Shown here piece after piece: positions 1-9,114 of a stretch of 64,000 nt of DNA. The notes below the pieces were generated by a model. That model made no database searches and was not told the origin of the DNA. It worked only from the letters and a program-made list of their open reading frames with translations. Location of the stretch: positions 1,984,001 through 2,048,000 of the forward strand of contig NZ_CP141062.1 of NCBI RefSeq assembly GCF_034661295.1. The letters run 5' to 3'. The stretch is from Faecalibacter sp. LW9 (GTDB lineage: Bacteria > Bacteroidota > Bacteroidia > Flavobacteriales > Weeksellaceae). Numbering within the stretch: position 1 is the first letter of the stretch; each line of letters starts with the position of its first letter. The position numbers were made by a program, and so were the translations under genes.

Positions 1-1
1 A

Positions 2-505
2 AGAGCTGGATTATTAGCTCAAACACAAGATGAACAATTCTTAAAATCAATTATGGATAAAGCTGTTTTACGTTTAAACTCTAAGCTTATAGATGTCTTA
101 ACCAAACAAATTAATGAAATAGAAGACAGAATCTATCAATTAATTTGTGAAGATGAACAACTTCATAACCATTATAAAAGAATACAATCAATTCCTGGTG
201 TAGGAAAAGTTTTAGCATTTAATATGTTGATAAAAACAGATGGTTTTACAACCATAAATACACCAAGACAAATGGCTTGCTATGCTGGAATAGCTCCGTT
301 TGATTTTCAGTCAGGTACATCCATAAGAAGAAGACCTAAAGTTTCTTCATTAGCTGATAAAGAACTAAAAAAACTATTGCATTTAGCAGCTATGAGTGCT
401 ATTCGATTAGAAAATGACTTGGCGATTTATTATCATCGAAAAGTAGACGAAGGAAAAAATAAAATGGCGGTTTTAAATGCTATTGTATGTTGTCAAAATA
501 AATGA
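2..505 (+). CDS. IS110-family transposase, C-terminal part (cut by window edge)
   Basis: The reading frame is open from base 2, so the gene continues to the left of the window; the first in-frame ATG (53) is internal. The visible part holds the Transposase_20 domain of IS110-family DEDD transposases: the IPGVGKVLAF helix-hairpin-helix-like motif, then CYAGIAPFDFQSGTSIRR with the family's conserved serine region, then the KKLLHLAAMSA helix. The protein ends abruptly in AIVCCQNK where relatives continue for about 15-20 residues (usually NKL..R.FA..K), so the 3' end is probably mutated. An IS3 element begins 11 bases downstream. It is a different element from the intact IS110-type gene at 50,324. 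The family call is firm; activity is unlikely. Confidence 0.8.
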   Translation, partial: RAGLLAQTQDEQFLKSIMDKAVLRLNSKLIDVLTKQINEIEDRIYQLICEDEQLHNHYKRIQSIPGVGKVLAFNMLIKTDGFTTINTPRQMACYAGIAPFDFQSGTSIRRRPKVSSLADKELKKLLHLAAMSAIRLENDLAIYYHRKVDEGKNKMAVLNAIVCCQNK

Positions 506-540
506 GGCACTTCTTTCTAAAAATTAAGAGAGTGTTTGTT

Positions 541-1503
541 TTATAAATTTATTATTTTTTCTTGAAAATACAATTGCCTTCTTTTTGCAATTGTTTGTTG
601 TTTAATAATTGCTCTTTGTTCTAAAATTTTCTCTGCTCGACCAAAATACACATCCGAAGGCGTAAGATTGTTCAAAGCTTCATGATACCTGCAATTGTTG
701 TAGTTTTCTACAAACTTATTTAACGCTTCTGTCAGCTCATCAGGATGGTAATAATGATCTAATTTTACTACATTTTTCATTGTCCTGTGATACCTTTCGA
801 TTTTCCCTTGGGTTTGCGGGTGTAGTGGTTTACCTCTAACATGCTCCATTTTTTGCGTATTTTTCAAGTAATCTTTTAATTCACTTGACACATAACAAGG
901 GCCATTATCAGATAATAATTTTGGTTTCTGTTTCGCTTTTAATTTCGCTTTTTCAATTGCTGTTTTAACGGTTCTTTTAACATCTTCTACATAATTCCCA
1001 ATGAATAATATATCGGCTGTAATCGTCTAAAATTGTGCTTAAATAATACCATCCCCATCCTATAATTTTAAAATATGTGAAATCAGTCTGCCACATTTGA
1101 TGAACAAAATTGGTTTTATCTTTAAATTCGTTCGCGGCTGCAATTAAAATATGATTGGGAGCAGGAATTAAATCTCGTTGCTTCAATATCCGATAAACAC
1201 TCGATTCTGAAATATAAATTCATCAGTCATCTTAAAAGCCAATTCTCTAGCGGATAATTCAGGATAATCCAACGCTAATTCTACCATTAAATCCTTCTGA
1301 GAATCAGGTATACTATTCCATTTTCGATGGGTTGAATAATTTTTTGATTCTAAACCTTCAAATCCATTTTCTAAATAATTTGAGTACCATTTATAGAAGG
1401 TACTCCGTGCAATTCCGAACTCCTCTAAAGTACGTTTAACTCCAATTTCAGAGCGAGTTACAATCTGTATAATTTCGTGTTTTTCACTTGCTGATAATCG
1501 CAT
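541..1503 (-). pseudogene. IS3-family OrfB (DDE integrase core), frameshifted
   Basis: Three frames carry consecutive pieces of one IS3-type OrfB. 1503-1183 has the N-terminal HTH (SASEKHEIIQIVTRSEIGVKRTL...SRSTFYKW-like) and HTH_21-like region. 1186-977 has the first catalytic aspartate block (HQMWQTDFTYFKI and LDDYSRYI). A third frame from about 985 down to 541 reads VKRTVKTAIEKAK, then LLSDNGPCYVSSE with the second Asp, then the C-terminal PLHPQTQGKIERYHRT block with the catalytic Glu. At least two frameshifts (near 1,190 and near 985, where a few bases seem lost) separate the parts, so no DDE transposase can be made. The break near 1,190 is not the usual programmed orfA/orfB slip, which would be near 1,510. 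Confidence 0.8.
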
Positions 1504-1523
1504 ATATTTCTTGAATTTTGTTT

Positions 1524-1877
1524 TTAATCCAACGAGTTCAAGGTTTTTTTTACGATATCATAACGAACCACTAAATCAGCTACAATCTCTTTTAAACGCT
1601 GATTTTCTTTACGTAATTCACTTACATCGTCACTTGTAGCTTCTCGAGTAATATCTCCAGACAATCGCTTTTTTCCAGCTTCTAGAAATTCTTTATTCCA
1701 CTTATAAAATTGAGATTGACTAATACTATATTTTCTACAAAGTTCAGCTATCGAAGTTTCTGCTCGTAAAGCTTCCATTACAATTAAAATCTTTTGTTCC
1801 GCTGTAAATATTCGTCTTGTATTTTGACGAATATCTTTTACAAATTTCTCTGGAGTTGGTTTTTTGGATGTTGCCAT
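1524..1877 (-). CDS. IS3-family OrfA (helix-turn-helix protein)
   Basis: 117 residues, normal length for IS3 OrfA. Residues about 20-65 form the Tnp_1 helix-turn-helix (RRIFTAEQKILIVMEAL ... IAELCRKYSISQSQFYKWNKEF), followed by a leucine-zipper-like coiled coil (SELRKENQRLKEIVADLVVRYDIVKKTL) used for multimerisation. It starts about 20 bases inside the right terminal inverted repeat and is followed by the broken orfB. It looks intact but is probably useless without a functional OrfB in the same element. Confidence 0.85.
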   Translation of the reverse strand: MATSKKPTPEKFVKDIRQNTRRIFTAEQKILIVMEALRAETSIAELCRKYSISQSQFYKWNKEFLEAGKKRLSGDITREATSDDVSELRKENQRLKEIVADLVVRYDIVKKTLNSLD

Positions 1878-1944
1878 AATTAAAGTTAATGATTTTTAAA
1901 ACACTCCCTTAAATTTTAGGTCTTAGATGTCCACTTTTTGCTGA

Positions 1945-2013
1945 CGATTTACAATTCCAAAAGACAAATACGAGGAACTGATGCTGGATTTATACGGGAT
2001 ATTTGAAGATTAA
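1945..2013 (+). pseudogene. 3' remnant of an unidentified gene
   Basis: Directly right of the IS3 element a plus-strand frame reads RFTIPKDKYEELMLDLYGIFED and stops at 2011-2013, followed within a few bases by a strong hairpin terminator. The stop-then-terminator arrangement suggests the true 3' end of a gene whose 5' part is gone. The product is not recognised. Confidence 0.35.
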
Positions 2014-2017
2014 TAAG

Positions 2018-2041
2018 AAAAGCGTCTTGAGCGACGCTTTT
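2018..2041 (+). terminator. Hairpin terminator, probably bidirectional
   Basis: Perfect 8-bp stem AAAGCGTC/GACGCTTT with loop TTGAGC, A-rich on the left and T-rich on the right. It lies between the plus-strand gene remnant and the 3' end of the minus-strand gene at 2054, so it can serve both. Confidence 0.75.
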
Positions 2042-2053
2042 AATACTTTTAAT

Positions 2054-2656
2054 CTAAAAATAATATCCATCCAAATAGTGGAAACCATCGATTTCATCTC
2101 TTTGGTTTTTAAAGATCACATAGGGATCATTGGGTTGATGTTCATAAGCCATGTATTCCTCTTCGTTTGTAAACGTTACATCGCGAAGGACAATGTTATA
2201 TCCCAACAATATGAATTTCTTTTCTAATTCATGTGTTATGTTTATGCCTTCAATCACGGTTTGATCCGATTGCATTTGATCTAGTTCCTTTATAATTTCA
2301 TCGTATAAAGTCCCTTCAATTGGAACAAAATCTTTTAAATGTTTTAATTGATAAAATAATTCAAATGGGGTTTCATCCACTAAAGCTTCGTACATCACAT
2401 CAGATAATTCATCGGGATGAATTTTATCGCATGTTTCAATATAGTCCACATAATTATCCAATTCAAATGTCAAATAAAGGGCTTTTGCTGTGGTTTTTAT
2501 TTCTTCCCAGTAGTGCACATAAATTTCATCCATCTGTGTTTTGAAGTCCTCTTCATAGGCTTCAATGTATTGATAGATTTGATTCAGTAAATCATCAATT
2601 TTATGCACTAAAATATTCGATCCTGAAGTTTGTAAATGTAAAGTGGGGTAATTCAT
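2054..2656 (-). CDS. Hypothetical acidic protein, 200 aa
   Basis: I do not recognise a family. The protein is acidic and soluble-looking, without signal peptide or membrane segment; it begins MNYPTLHLQTSGSNILVHKID and is helical for its first two thirds (DDLLNQIYQYIEAYEEDFKTQMDEIYVHYW...). The C-terminal third is rich in aromatic and acidic residues (YMAYEHQPNDPYVIFKNQRDEIDG). It is a single minus-strand gene sharing the hairpin terminator at 2018-2041, and reads away from the sspA operon. The 250-base divergent gap to sspA is very AT-rich and holds the promoters of both. Whether it belongs to the defence island is unknown. Confidence 0.6.
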   Translation of the reverse strand: MNYPTLHLQTSGSNILVHKIDDLLNQIYQYIEAYEEDFKTQMDEIYVHYWEEIKTTAKALYLTFELDNYVDYIETCDKIHPDELSDVMYEALVDETPFELFYQLKHLKDFVPIEGTLYDEIIKELDQMQSDQTVIEGINITHELEKKFILLGYNIVLRDVTFTNEEEYMAYEHQPNDPYVIFKNQRDEIDGFHYLDGYYF

Positions 2657-2905
2657 TTTATTTTCGAATAAAGTTCATGAAATTGTGATCAATTTAATAA
2701 AAATATATTTACGCTAAACCTATATTTATAATAATAAATAATTTCTAATTAAAGTAGTTGAAAAATAATGAAATAGTATGCCTGTTTTATTAAAAAAAAG
2801 GAAAAAGTATGATAGGAATTTAAAAAATGAAAATTTTTTACGGAAATCCTCAATTTACAAATGGTCTTTTATTTTTATATTTATAACGTTTAAACAATTA
2901 TTCTA

Positions 2906-4006
2906 ATGATTTATCTAGATAATGCATCAACTACAAAGATCAATGAAGAAGTACTAAATGCAATGATGCCTTATTTTGATCAACTTTTCTACAATGCTTC
3001 AAGTAATCACAAAGAAGCTCAGCACCTTAAAAATAAAATTGAAGAAGCTAGAAAACAGTGCTCAAATTTAATTCATGCAGATGCAGAAGAAATTATTTTT
3101 ACTTCGGGAGCTACCGAAAGTATCAACTATGCTTTAAAAGGTTATTTTGAAGAAAACTTCGAAAAAGGAAATCATATCATCACTTGTAAAACTGAGCATA
3201 AGGCCGTTTTAAAAACATGTGAATATCTAGAAACGAAGGGGATAGATGTTACCTATTTGGATGTTGATTCAAAAGGACGTATCGATTTAGGGGAGTTACA
3301 AAATGCTATTACTGATGATACTGCTATGATTGCGATAATGTTTGCAAACAATGAAACTGGAGTTTTGCAAGATATTGAAGCGATAGGTTCGATAGCAAAA
3401 AATAACAACGTCAAATTTTTCTGTGATGCAACTCAAGCTATAGGAAAAATTCCTATAGATGTAAAACAACTCCATATTGATTTGTTATGTATGAGTGCAC
3501 ATAAAATTAATGGTCCAAAAGGTATTGGATTTTTATATGTTAAAAAAGGAATTCGATTAACTCCTTTACTTCATGGAGGTGCTCAAGAAAATGATAATAG
3601 AGGAGGAACATATAACACTCCATTAATTGTAGGATTGGGTAAAGCAATTGAAATCTCACAACGATATTTAATTCAAAAAAATATGCACTATCTCAACTTA
3701 TATCGTCATTTATTTGAATGGATTAATAGTAAATCTAATATTCGTATAATAGGAGATGAAAGTAATCGTTTATATAATATTGTTAATATAAAAATTCATA
3801 ATTTTGATGCTTCAATATTTGTAGAATCGTCTAAGGAATTTGCTGTGAGTAATGGATCTGCATGTACTTCAAGAATTATAGAAGGTTCACATGTATTAAA
3901 AGCAATGGGTTTATCTGATCAGGAATGTAACCAATGCTTAAGAATATCATTTGATGAAAATACACAAATTGAACATATCATTCAATTTTTAAAAAACATA
4001 AGTTAA
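2906..4006 (+). CDS. sspA: SspA-like cysteine desulfurase (phosphorothioation sulfur donor)
   Basis: Class V aminotransferase fold, PLP-dependent, NifS/IscS-like, 366 aa. Visible features: N-terminal IYLDNASTT, TSGATESIN (about 66-74), PLP-contacting His98 in TEHKAV, Asp174/Gln177 in CDATQAIG, the Schiff-base lysine Lys200 in SAHKING, and the catalytic cysteine Cys320 in SNGSACTS. It moves sulfur from cysteine to a persulfide on Cys320 for passage to the PP-loop sulfurtransferase. Housekeeping IscS would sit in an isc/suf cluster; here it is the first gene of an operon with helicase and SMC-like genes and faces an sspBCD operon, so SspA (or DndA) is the better reading. The stop codon is directly followed by the next ATG (4007). 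Confidence 0.82.
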   Translation: MIYLDNASTTKINEEVLNAMMPYFDQLFYNASSNHKEAQHLKNKIEEARKQCSNLIHADAEEIIFTSGATESINYALKGYFEENFEKGNHIITCKTEHKAVLKTCEYLETKGIDVTYLDVDSKGRIDLGELQNAITDDTAMIAIMFANNETGVLQDIEAIGSIAKNNNVKFFCDATQAIGKIPIDVKQLHIDLLCMSAHKINGPKGIGFLYVKKGIRLTPLLHGGAQENDNRGGTYNTPLIVGLGKAIEISQRYLIQKNMHYLNLYRHLFEWINSKSNIRIIGDESNRLYNIVNIKIHNFDASIFVESSKEFAVSNGSACTSRIIEGSHVLKAMGLSDQECNQCLRISFDENTQIEHIIQFLKNIS

Positions 4007-6262
4007 ATGCTGAAAGACATAACTTTACCTAATTCATATACTTATACTTCTAAAAATGAATTTGATCCTTTTCGATTTCATTTAGAATGTTTGATGAACT
4101 CAACTTCGCTAGATCTTTTATTAGGTTATTTTAGTTCCAGTGCTATTCGATTATTATCAATTGGATTTGCTTCATTTATACATCGAAATGGTAAAATTCG
4201 TTTAGCAATCAACAATGTTTTATCAGAAAAAGATAGAAATGTATTTGAAAAAGGAAAGGATTCTAATGTTCCTAATGATTTAATTGATCTTACCAATCTT
4301 AAACAACTTAAGGAATCATTTTCAGAATATAACACCCATTTCTTTGAATGTTTGGCTTGGTTAATTGCTAATGATAAAATTGAATTTGTAATTATTTCAC
4401 CAAAGGAAGGTAAAGGTATTTCTCACTATAAGGAAGGCGTATATTCTGATGGTGTAGATAAAATGGCATTCTCAGGTTCTCAAAATTTTACTGCTTATGG
4501 TTTAACTGAAAATTTAGAAACATTAGAATGTTTTCCTAGTTGGATAATAGGAAATGAATCAAGAGTAGAAGAAAAAGCAAAACGTATCAGTGATACAATT
4601 GAATTTAAACGTAATGATGTTTTAAATTATTTAGATATTAATGAAATAAAAACTGAAATAACTTCAAATTTTGGTGACAAAGAATTTGAAGAATTATTAG
4701 TTAATGAGAAAAAATTATTTGAAAAAATACAAAACATTAGCAAGTCTTATGTTTATGAAGAAGTTTCTTCTATAATAAACGAACAAATAGAAGAATATGA
4801 ATTAACTCCTAGATTTCCATATAAAGAAGGTCCTAGAGAGTATCAAATGCAAGCCTATCAAAACTGGGTTCAAAATGATTACAAAGGCCTTTTTGCGATG
4901 GCAACTGGTACAGGGAAAACGTTGACTTCTTTAAATTGTGTTTTACAAGAATATATTTTAAATAAGTTCTATAAATTTTTAGTACTTGTTCCTACAACTG
5001 CACTAGCAAAACAATGGGTGGAAGAAGCTGCTGATAAATTTAATTATCAAAATATAGTTTTATGCTGTAGTGAAAATCAGAACTGGAAAGAGGAACTGTC
5101 CCAAATTGGGAAAAGCATTGTCTTTGGTCGTCCGATAAATTATGGTATCATTACAACATACGCTAGTTTTAAAGGGATCAAATTTCAAACAACTTTTAAA
5201 GAATTTTTCCAAGAAGATTTTAATAATATTACACTCATAGCGGACGAAGCTCATAATTTTGGTTCATCAGGATTTCTAAAAGTAATTCCAGAATTTATAT
5301 CTAAAAGAATAGGATTATCTGCTACTCCGGAAAGACAATTCGATGATGTAGGTAATAAAATGTTAAATGAATATTTTTCCTGTTCAGATGAAGAATATAC
5401 GTTTGAGTATAATATGAAAACTGCAATTGAGAATGGAATTTTATGTAGATATTATTATCATCCAGTAATAGTAAATCTTGAAATCGATGAACAAGAAAGA
5501 TATTTAAAGATTTCTAAGGAATTACTTAAATATATAGATCCTGATACGGGTAAATATAGAGAGTCTGAATATGTAAATAATCTTTTAATCAAACGTAAAA
5601 ACATTATTCATAAAGCGCAAAATAAATTAAGTGCTTTAGTTAAAATAGTTAATGAAATTGGTAAAGATAATTTCAAAAGAGCTTTTATTTACGTTCCTGA
5701 AGGTATTGAAGTTGACTATTCAGAAAAAGATCAAGTACCATCAGAATACGAGGAAGATACAAGTAAATTAATTGATACTTACGTTAACGAATTATATAGT
5801 CATTTTGAACTAAAAATGGCAAAGTTTACTGGAGAAACGAAAAATAGAGATCAAATATTAAATCAATTTAAACAAGGAAAATTAGATGCTTTAATAGCAA
5901 TGAAATGTTTAGATGAAGGAGTTGATGTTCCACAAACGCAATATGCTGTTTTTTGTTCTTCTACAGGTAATCCACGTCAATATATACAACGTAGAGGGCG
6001 TGTACTTAGAATGCATAAAGAAAAGGAATTTGCAATTATTTATGATCTAATAGTAAAGCCCACAATAGATCATACAAATACTGATGAATCTTTAACAAAG
6101 ATGGAAAAAAATATATTTCTTTCTGAGTTAAGACGATTAGTAAATTTTGCTGTATTAAGTGAAAATAAAGATAAATCATTACAAGGTTTAGAAGAGCTTT
6201 GTTATGATTTAAACATAGATATATACGAATTAGCCAATAACGAACTAAATAACTATAAATAA
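4007..6262 (+). CDS. PLD-nuclease/SF2 helicase fusion, SspF-like restriction component
   Basis: 751 aa. An N-terminal phospholipase-D-like segment (about 1-190) ends in the MAFSGSQNFTAYGLTENLE motif seen in PLD/helicase restriction proteins. It is followed by a superfamily-2 helicase: Walker A GLFAMATGTGKT (about 297-306), DEAH in IADEAHNFG (about 411), IGLSATPER (motif III), DEGVDVPQ (motif V) and the arginine-finger motif QRRGRVLRM (about 660). Such proteins unwind or cut DNA in defence systems. Position directly after sspA, and before a small protein and an SMC-like ATPase, fits the SspFGH module known to accompany SspBCD and attack DNA that lacks phosphorothioates. The exact subunit assignment is inference from order and domains. 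Confidence 0.72.
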   Translation: MLKDITLPNSYTYTSKNEFDPFRFHLECLMNSTSLDLLLGYFSSSAIRLLSIGFASFIHRNGKIRLAINNVLSEKDRNVFEKGKDSNVPNDLIDLTNLKQLKESFSEYNTHFFECLAWLIANDKIEFVIISPKEGKGISHYKEGVYSDGVDKMAFSGSQNFTAYGLTENLETLECFPSWIIGNESRVEEKAKRISDTIEFKRNDVLNYLDINEIKTEITSNFGDKEFEELLVNEKKLFEKIQNISKSYVYEEVSSIINEQIEEYELTPRFPYKEGPREYQMQAYQNWVQNDYKGLFAMATGTGKTLTSLNCVLQEYILNKFYKFLVLVPTTALAKQWVEEAADKFNYQNIVLCCSENQNWKEELSQIGKSIVFGRPINYGIITTYASFKGIKFQTTFKEFFQEDFNNITLIADEAHNFGSSGFLKVIPEFISKRIGLSATPERQFDDVGNKMLNEYFSCSDEEYTFEYNMKTAIENGILCRYYYHPVIVNLEIDEQERYLKISKELLKYIDPDTGKYRESEYVNNLLIKRKNIIHKAQNKLSALVKIVNEIGKDNFKRAFIYVPEGIEVDYSEKDQVPSEYEEDTSKLIDTYVNELYSHFELKMAKFTGETKNRDQILNQFKQGKLDALIAMKCLDEGVDVPQTQYAVFCSSTGNPRQYIQRRGRVLRMHKEKEFAIIYDLIVKPTIDHTNTDESLTKMEKNIFLSELRRLVNFAVLSENKDKSLQGLEELCYDLNIDIYELANNELNNYK

Positions 6263-6263
6263 T

Positions 6264-6488
6264 ATGAAATCATTAAATGATTCTTTAAGAGATGAATTCA
6301 ATGATATTCTTCAAAGAGAAGAATACAAAAAGATTATCGATGAAAAGAATTTAGATTTAAATATTTTAAAAAAAGCTTTTGATACGCTATTAAAATATAA
6401 ATCTGATGCTGATATGATTGATAAATCTAAAACAGAATTTGAAAACTTTTTAATTAACTATTTTAAATCGCAAAAGAATGATAATTAA
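6264..6488 (+). CDS. Small helical protein, 74 aa, in the ssp operon
   Basis: All-helical, charged small protein (LNDSLRDEFNDILQREEYKKIIDEKNLDLNILKKAFDTLL...). It begins 1 base after the helicase stop and overlaps the next gene by 11 bases, so it is translationally coupled to both and is likely a subunit bridging the helicase and the SMC-like ATPase. No family recognised; no catalytic motif. A candidate for the small subunit of an SspFGH-type restriction complex, by position only. Confidence 0.6.
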   Translation: MKSLNDSLRDEFNDILQREEYKKIIDEKNLDLNILKKAFDTLLKYKSDADMIDKSKTEFENFLINYFKSQKNDN

Positions 6489-8604
6489 TAAAGTAGAAAT
6501 AAATAATTTCTTCTGCTACGTAGAAGAAAATGTTTTTGATTTTGATAAAGGTTTAAATATTATTTCAGCTAAAAATTCTGGTGGTAAATCACATTTATTT
6601 AATGCTTTCCATTGGACATTCTTCAATAATATATATATTGATAAAGAGTCAGATACGACGAAAAAAGAATGGAAAAATGCTTCTAAAACAAACGTTTTAC
6701 CTGATTACATAATTGATAAAGCTGAAAACGGTTCTGTTTTAAAAGCATCTGTAAAAATTACTCTGACTGCTGAATTTCATGAGAATGAAGAAGCTAAAAA
6801 TGATTTAGTTGAATATCATTTTGATAAAGAAGTTTTGTATAGAAAAACTGATAATGAAATTGTATTATCAGCAGCTCCAGAATTATCAATTTGGTATGTT
6901 AAAGATGGAGAAACGTCTTTCTTAGACAAAGGGGAGCACAAATGGTTTATAGATAAGATTTTCCCTGTAAGTATCAGAAAATTTATGTGGTTCCAAGGGG
7001 AAACTGTAGATGAGTTATATGATTTTAGTAATCCTTCTACTTTAAAATATGCGATTAATGAAATTTCATATTTCCCTATTTATGAAAATTTAGTAAATGT
7101 CACTAAAAAATCTGTAGATAGTATCAGTGATAAAATTGATAAAGAAGTTAAGAAGACTAAAAAATTATCTGATGAGCAAGAAAAAATCTTAAGTTCAATT
7201 GAATATTCACGTAAAAAAGTTGAAGGTTTAGAAGATAAAAAAATTGAAGCTCAAAATGAATTAGAAAATATTAAAGAATCAATTTTCAAAGAAGAAGAAA
7301 AGTTAAAAGGGTTCGATAAATATTCTGATTTAAAATCTAAACTTACAAAATTTGAATATGATATAAAATCTACGAATGATAAGATAGAAGCACTATCACA
7401 TTTTGGTAGAGAAAAGTTTATATCGAAATGGATGTTGAATAAATGTGATGACTTAATTAAAGCATCTAAGGCAAATATTGAATTATTAGCAAATGAAGTA
7501 AAATCTCAACAAAAAACAGAAAATCCTGTTCCAATTACTTTACCTGGTCCAGAATATGTTCAAAAAATGCTCAACGATCATATTTGTTATATCTGCGAAA
7601 GAGAGGTTGAAGAAGGTTCACCTGCTTATCATGCTTTAGAGTCTCGTATGGAAGATTTCAGAAATAATCAAATTCAAAAGATTTTAGCGGATAACCTAAC
7701 AGATCTAAATAGAGCAAAACGAAATTTATTATCTGAACTTCCTGAAATTACAGCGGAAGTAACTAAAAATGATGCTGATATTGAAAAATTAATTGCTTTC
7801 AGAAAAAAAGTTATTACACAAAGAGATAATTTATATACGGATGCTGGTATTTCAAACCCAACAGAAATTTCATTAGGTTCTGAAAGTGCTGAAAAAATAT
7901 TAAATAAAATTAGAAGCTTAAATACGAGTAAAACGACTATTGAAAGAAGACTACAAGGATATGATGCAGATATCAACTTTGAGGAACGTAATTTAGAGGA
8001 GTTAGAAACAAAAAAAGCAACTTTTATTACGGTTCAAGAAGGAAATGAAATTTCTGAAGTTGAAGCACAAAAATATATTAATATAATTCATAAGGCTTTA
8101 GTTGAATTAAAATCAGAAGCTTTAGAAAATTTAATTAATGAGATAACAATTGAGAGTAATAGTTTATATGCTAAATATTTAGGTGGTAAAACTCAGGGTG
8201 AGATTGAAATTGATAGAGGGGTTCGTATTATTGACAAACAAACGAAGAAATCTTTATCTAATTTAAATACAGCCGAATTAACTGCTCAAAAATTAGCTGT
8301 AGCTAATGCATTCTTATCGCTAAGTGCAAAGAAAATGAATCGCTCATTTCCTTTATTAGCTGATGCACCAACTTCTCAATTCGATGATGATAACACGTTG
8401 TCATTAACTGAGAATTTATCTAATTCTTTTGATCAAATTATTATAATGTCGAAAGATTACAATAAATTAAAGGGGGCTGAAAGAGAGCAGTTTATTAAAA
8501 GAGCAAATATTTGTAAGTATTACGAATTAAACAATGATTTGATTGATACTTCAGGTATTGACTCAAGAACGAATAAAAAAACCTATATAAATACTGTAAA
8601 ATAA
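6478..8604 (+). CDS. SMC/Rad50-like ATPase of the ssp operon (DndD-type)
   Basis: 708 aa. N-terminal Walker A in IISAKNSGGKSHLFNAF (about 29-45), a long coiled coil interrupted by a Rad50-type zinc hook HICYICEREV (two cysteines, about residue 368), and C-terminal signature/Walker B region with TAQKLAVANAFLSLS and FPLLADAPTSQFDDDN (about 620-640). This is the layout of DndD and related DNA-sensing ATPases. It lies between the 74-aa gene (11-base overlap) and the 153-aa gene (the last base of this stop region meets the next ATG). Likely role: ATP-driven DNA scanning or loading of the partner nuclease in the SspFGH-like module. Inference from domain order and context. Confidence 0.75.
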   Translation: MIINKVEINNFFCYVEENVFDFDKGLNIISAKNSGGKSHLFNAFHWTFFNNIYIDKESDTTKKEWKNASKTNVLPDYIIDKAENGSVLKASVKITLTAEFHENEEAKNDLVEYHFDKEVLYRKTDNEIVLSAAPELSIWYVKDGETSFLDKGEHKWFIDKIFPVSIRKFMWFQGETVDELYDFSNPSTLKYAINEISYFPIYENLVNVTKKSVDSISDKIDKEVKKTKKLSDEQEKILSSIEYSRKKVEGLEDKKIEAQNELENIKESIFKEEEKLKGFDKYSDLKSKLTKFEYDIKSTNDKIEALSHFGREKFISKWMLNKCDDLIKASKANIELLANEVKSQQKTENPVPITLPGPEYVQKMLNDHICYICEREVEEGSPAYHALESRMEDFRNNQIQKILADNLTDLNRAKRNLLSELPEITAEVTKNDADIEKLIAFRKKVITQRDNLYTDAGISNPTEISLGSESAEKILNKIRSLNTSKTTIERRLQGYDADINFEERNLEELETKKATFITVQEGNEISEVEAQKYINIIHKALVELKSEALENLINEITIESNSLYAKYLGGKTQGEIEIDRGVRIIDKQTKKSLSNLNTAELTAQKLAVANAFLSLSAKKMNRSFPLLADAPTSQFDDDNTLSLTENLSNSFDQIIIMSKDYNKLKGAEREQFIKRANICKYYELNNDLIDTSGIDSRTNKKTYINTVK

Positions 8605-9065
8605 TGGAAAAGCTATTTACAGAAATTAATAAACGTAATGTGCATTACGGGAATTACGTAGAACAAATTAGAGATATGTTTGCACGTAAACAAGAATCTT
8701 TAAAAAAGCAAGACGATAAGTTCTTTTCTAAATATTGGCAAGTATATGCTTGGGCAGCTATTATAGGTTTTATTAACGATAAAAGAGAAGAAGGTGCTGA
8801 GTTACCGCATCAATCATCTTTTCAATATCAAATGATTACAAATGGTTCTAGTTCTGTTGCAGATGCTTTACTCTTAATGGCAATTGGAAAAGTGGATGCG
8901 AAGGAAGCTAAAGACATCCTTAATTCTCGAAAGTTGTTAACCATTATTAGTGAATATGCAGAGGGTGGAGCAAAACATATTTTAGAAATCAGACAAACAC
9001 CAGGTTGGGAACGTAAATTCGACAGTCCTGATGATTATTTAATTGAGATTGTTAAGAGAAAATAA
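8604..9065 (+). CDS. 153-aa protein ending the sspA operon
   Basis: Soluble, helix-rich protein with conserved-looking aromatic patches (FFSKYWQVYAWAAIIGFIND; HQSSFQYQMITNGSSSVADALLLMAIG). It ends in an acidic/basic tail. The ATG overlaps the preceding stop codon (TAATGG), so it is coupled to the SMC-like ATPase and is followed by a strong terminator. It resembles the small accessory proteins that close Dnd/Ssp operons (DndE size class), but I cannot see the DndE family motifs, so I leave it unassigned. Confidence 0.6.
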   Translation: MEKLFTEINKRNVHYGNYVEQIRDMFARKQESLKKQDDKFFSKYWQVYAWAAIIGFINDKREEGAELPHQSSFQYQMITNGSSSVADALLLMAIGKVDAKEAKDILNSRKLLTIISEYAEGGAKHILEIRQTPGWERKFDSPDDYLIEIVKRK

Positions 9066-9074
9066 ATAAAATTC

Positions 9075-9104
9075 AACCTAGTTAATTTAAACTAGGTTTT
9101 TTTA
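9075..9104 (+). terminator. Rho-independent-type terminator after the sspA operon
   Basis: Perfect 9-bp stem AACCTAGTT (9075-9083) with AACTAGGTT (9090-9098), followed by seven T. It ends the sspA operon and lies only about 12 bases before the next ATG (9115). The ATPase/HNH pair therefore needs partial read-through, or a promoter inside the operon end. Confidence 0.85.
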
Positions 9105-9114
9105 CGCATACAAT

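Larger units (their letters stand above)
516..1920 (-). mobile_element. IS3-family insertion sequence with 4-bp target duplication
   Basis: Imperfect terminal inverted repeats are visible: 516-538 (TCTAAAAATTAAGAGAGTGTT) and the reverse complement of 1898-1920 (CCTAAAATTTAAGGGAGTGTT). The element is flanked by the same four bases, TCTT, at 512-515 and 1921-1924, as expected for an IS3-type target duplication. The interior carries orfA and a broken orfB on the minus strand. About 1.4 kb, normal for the family. It landed next to the damaged IS110-type gene, so this corner is a pile-up of two mobile elements. Confidence 0.85.

Noticed and set aside
2906..4006. Cysteine desulfurase considered as housekeeping IscS/NifS
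   Set aside because: No iron-sulfur assembly genes nearby, operon with helicase and SMC-like genes, and a facing sspBCD operon favour SspA.
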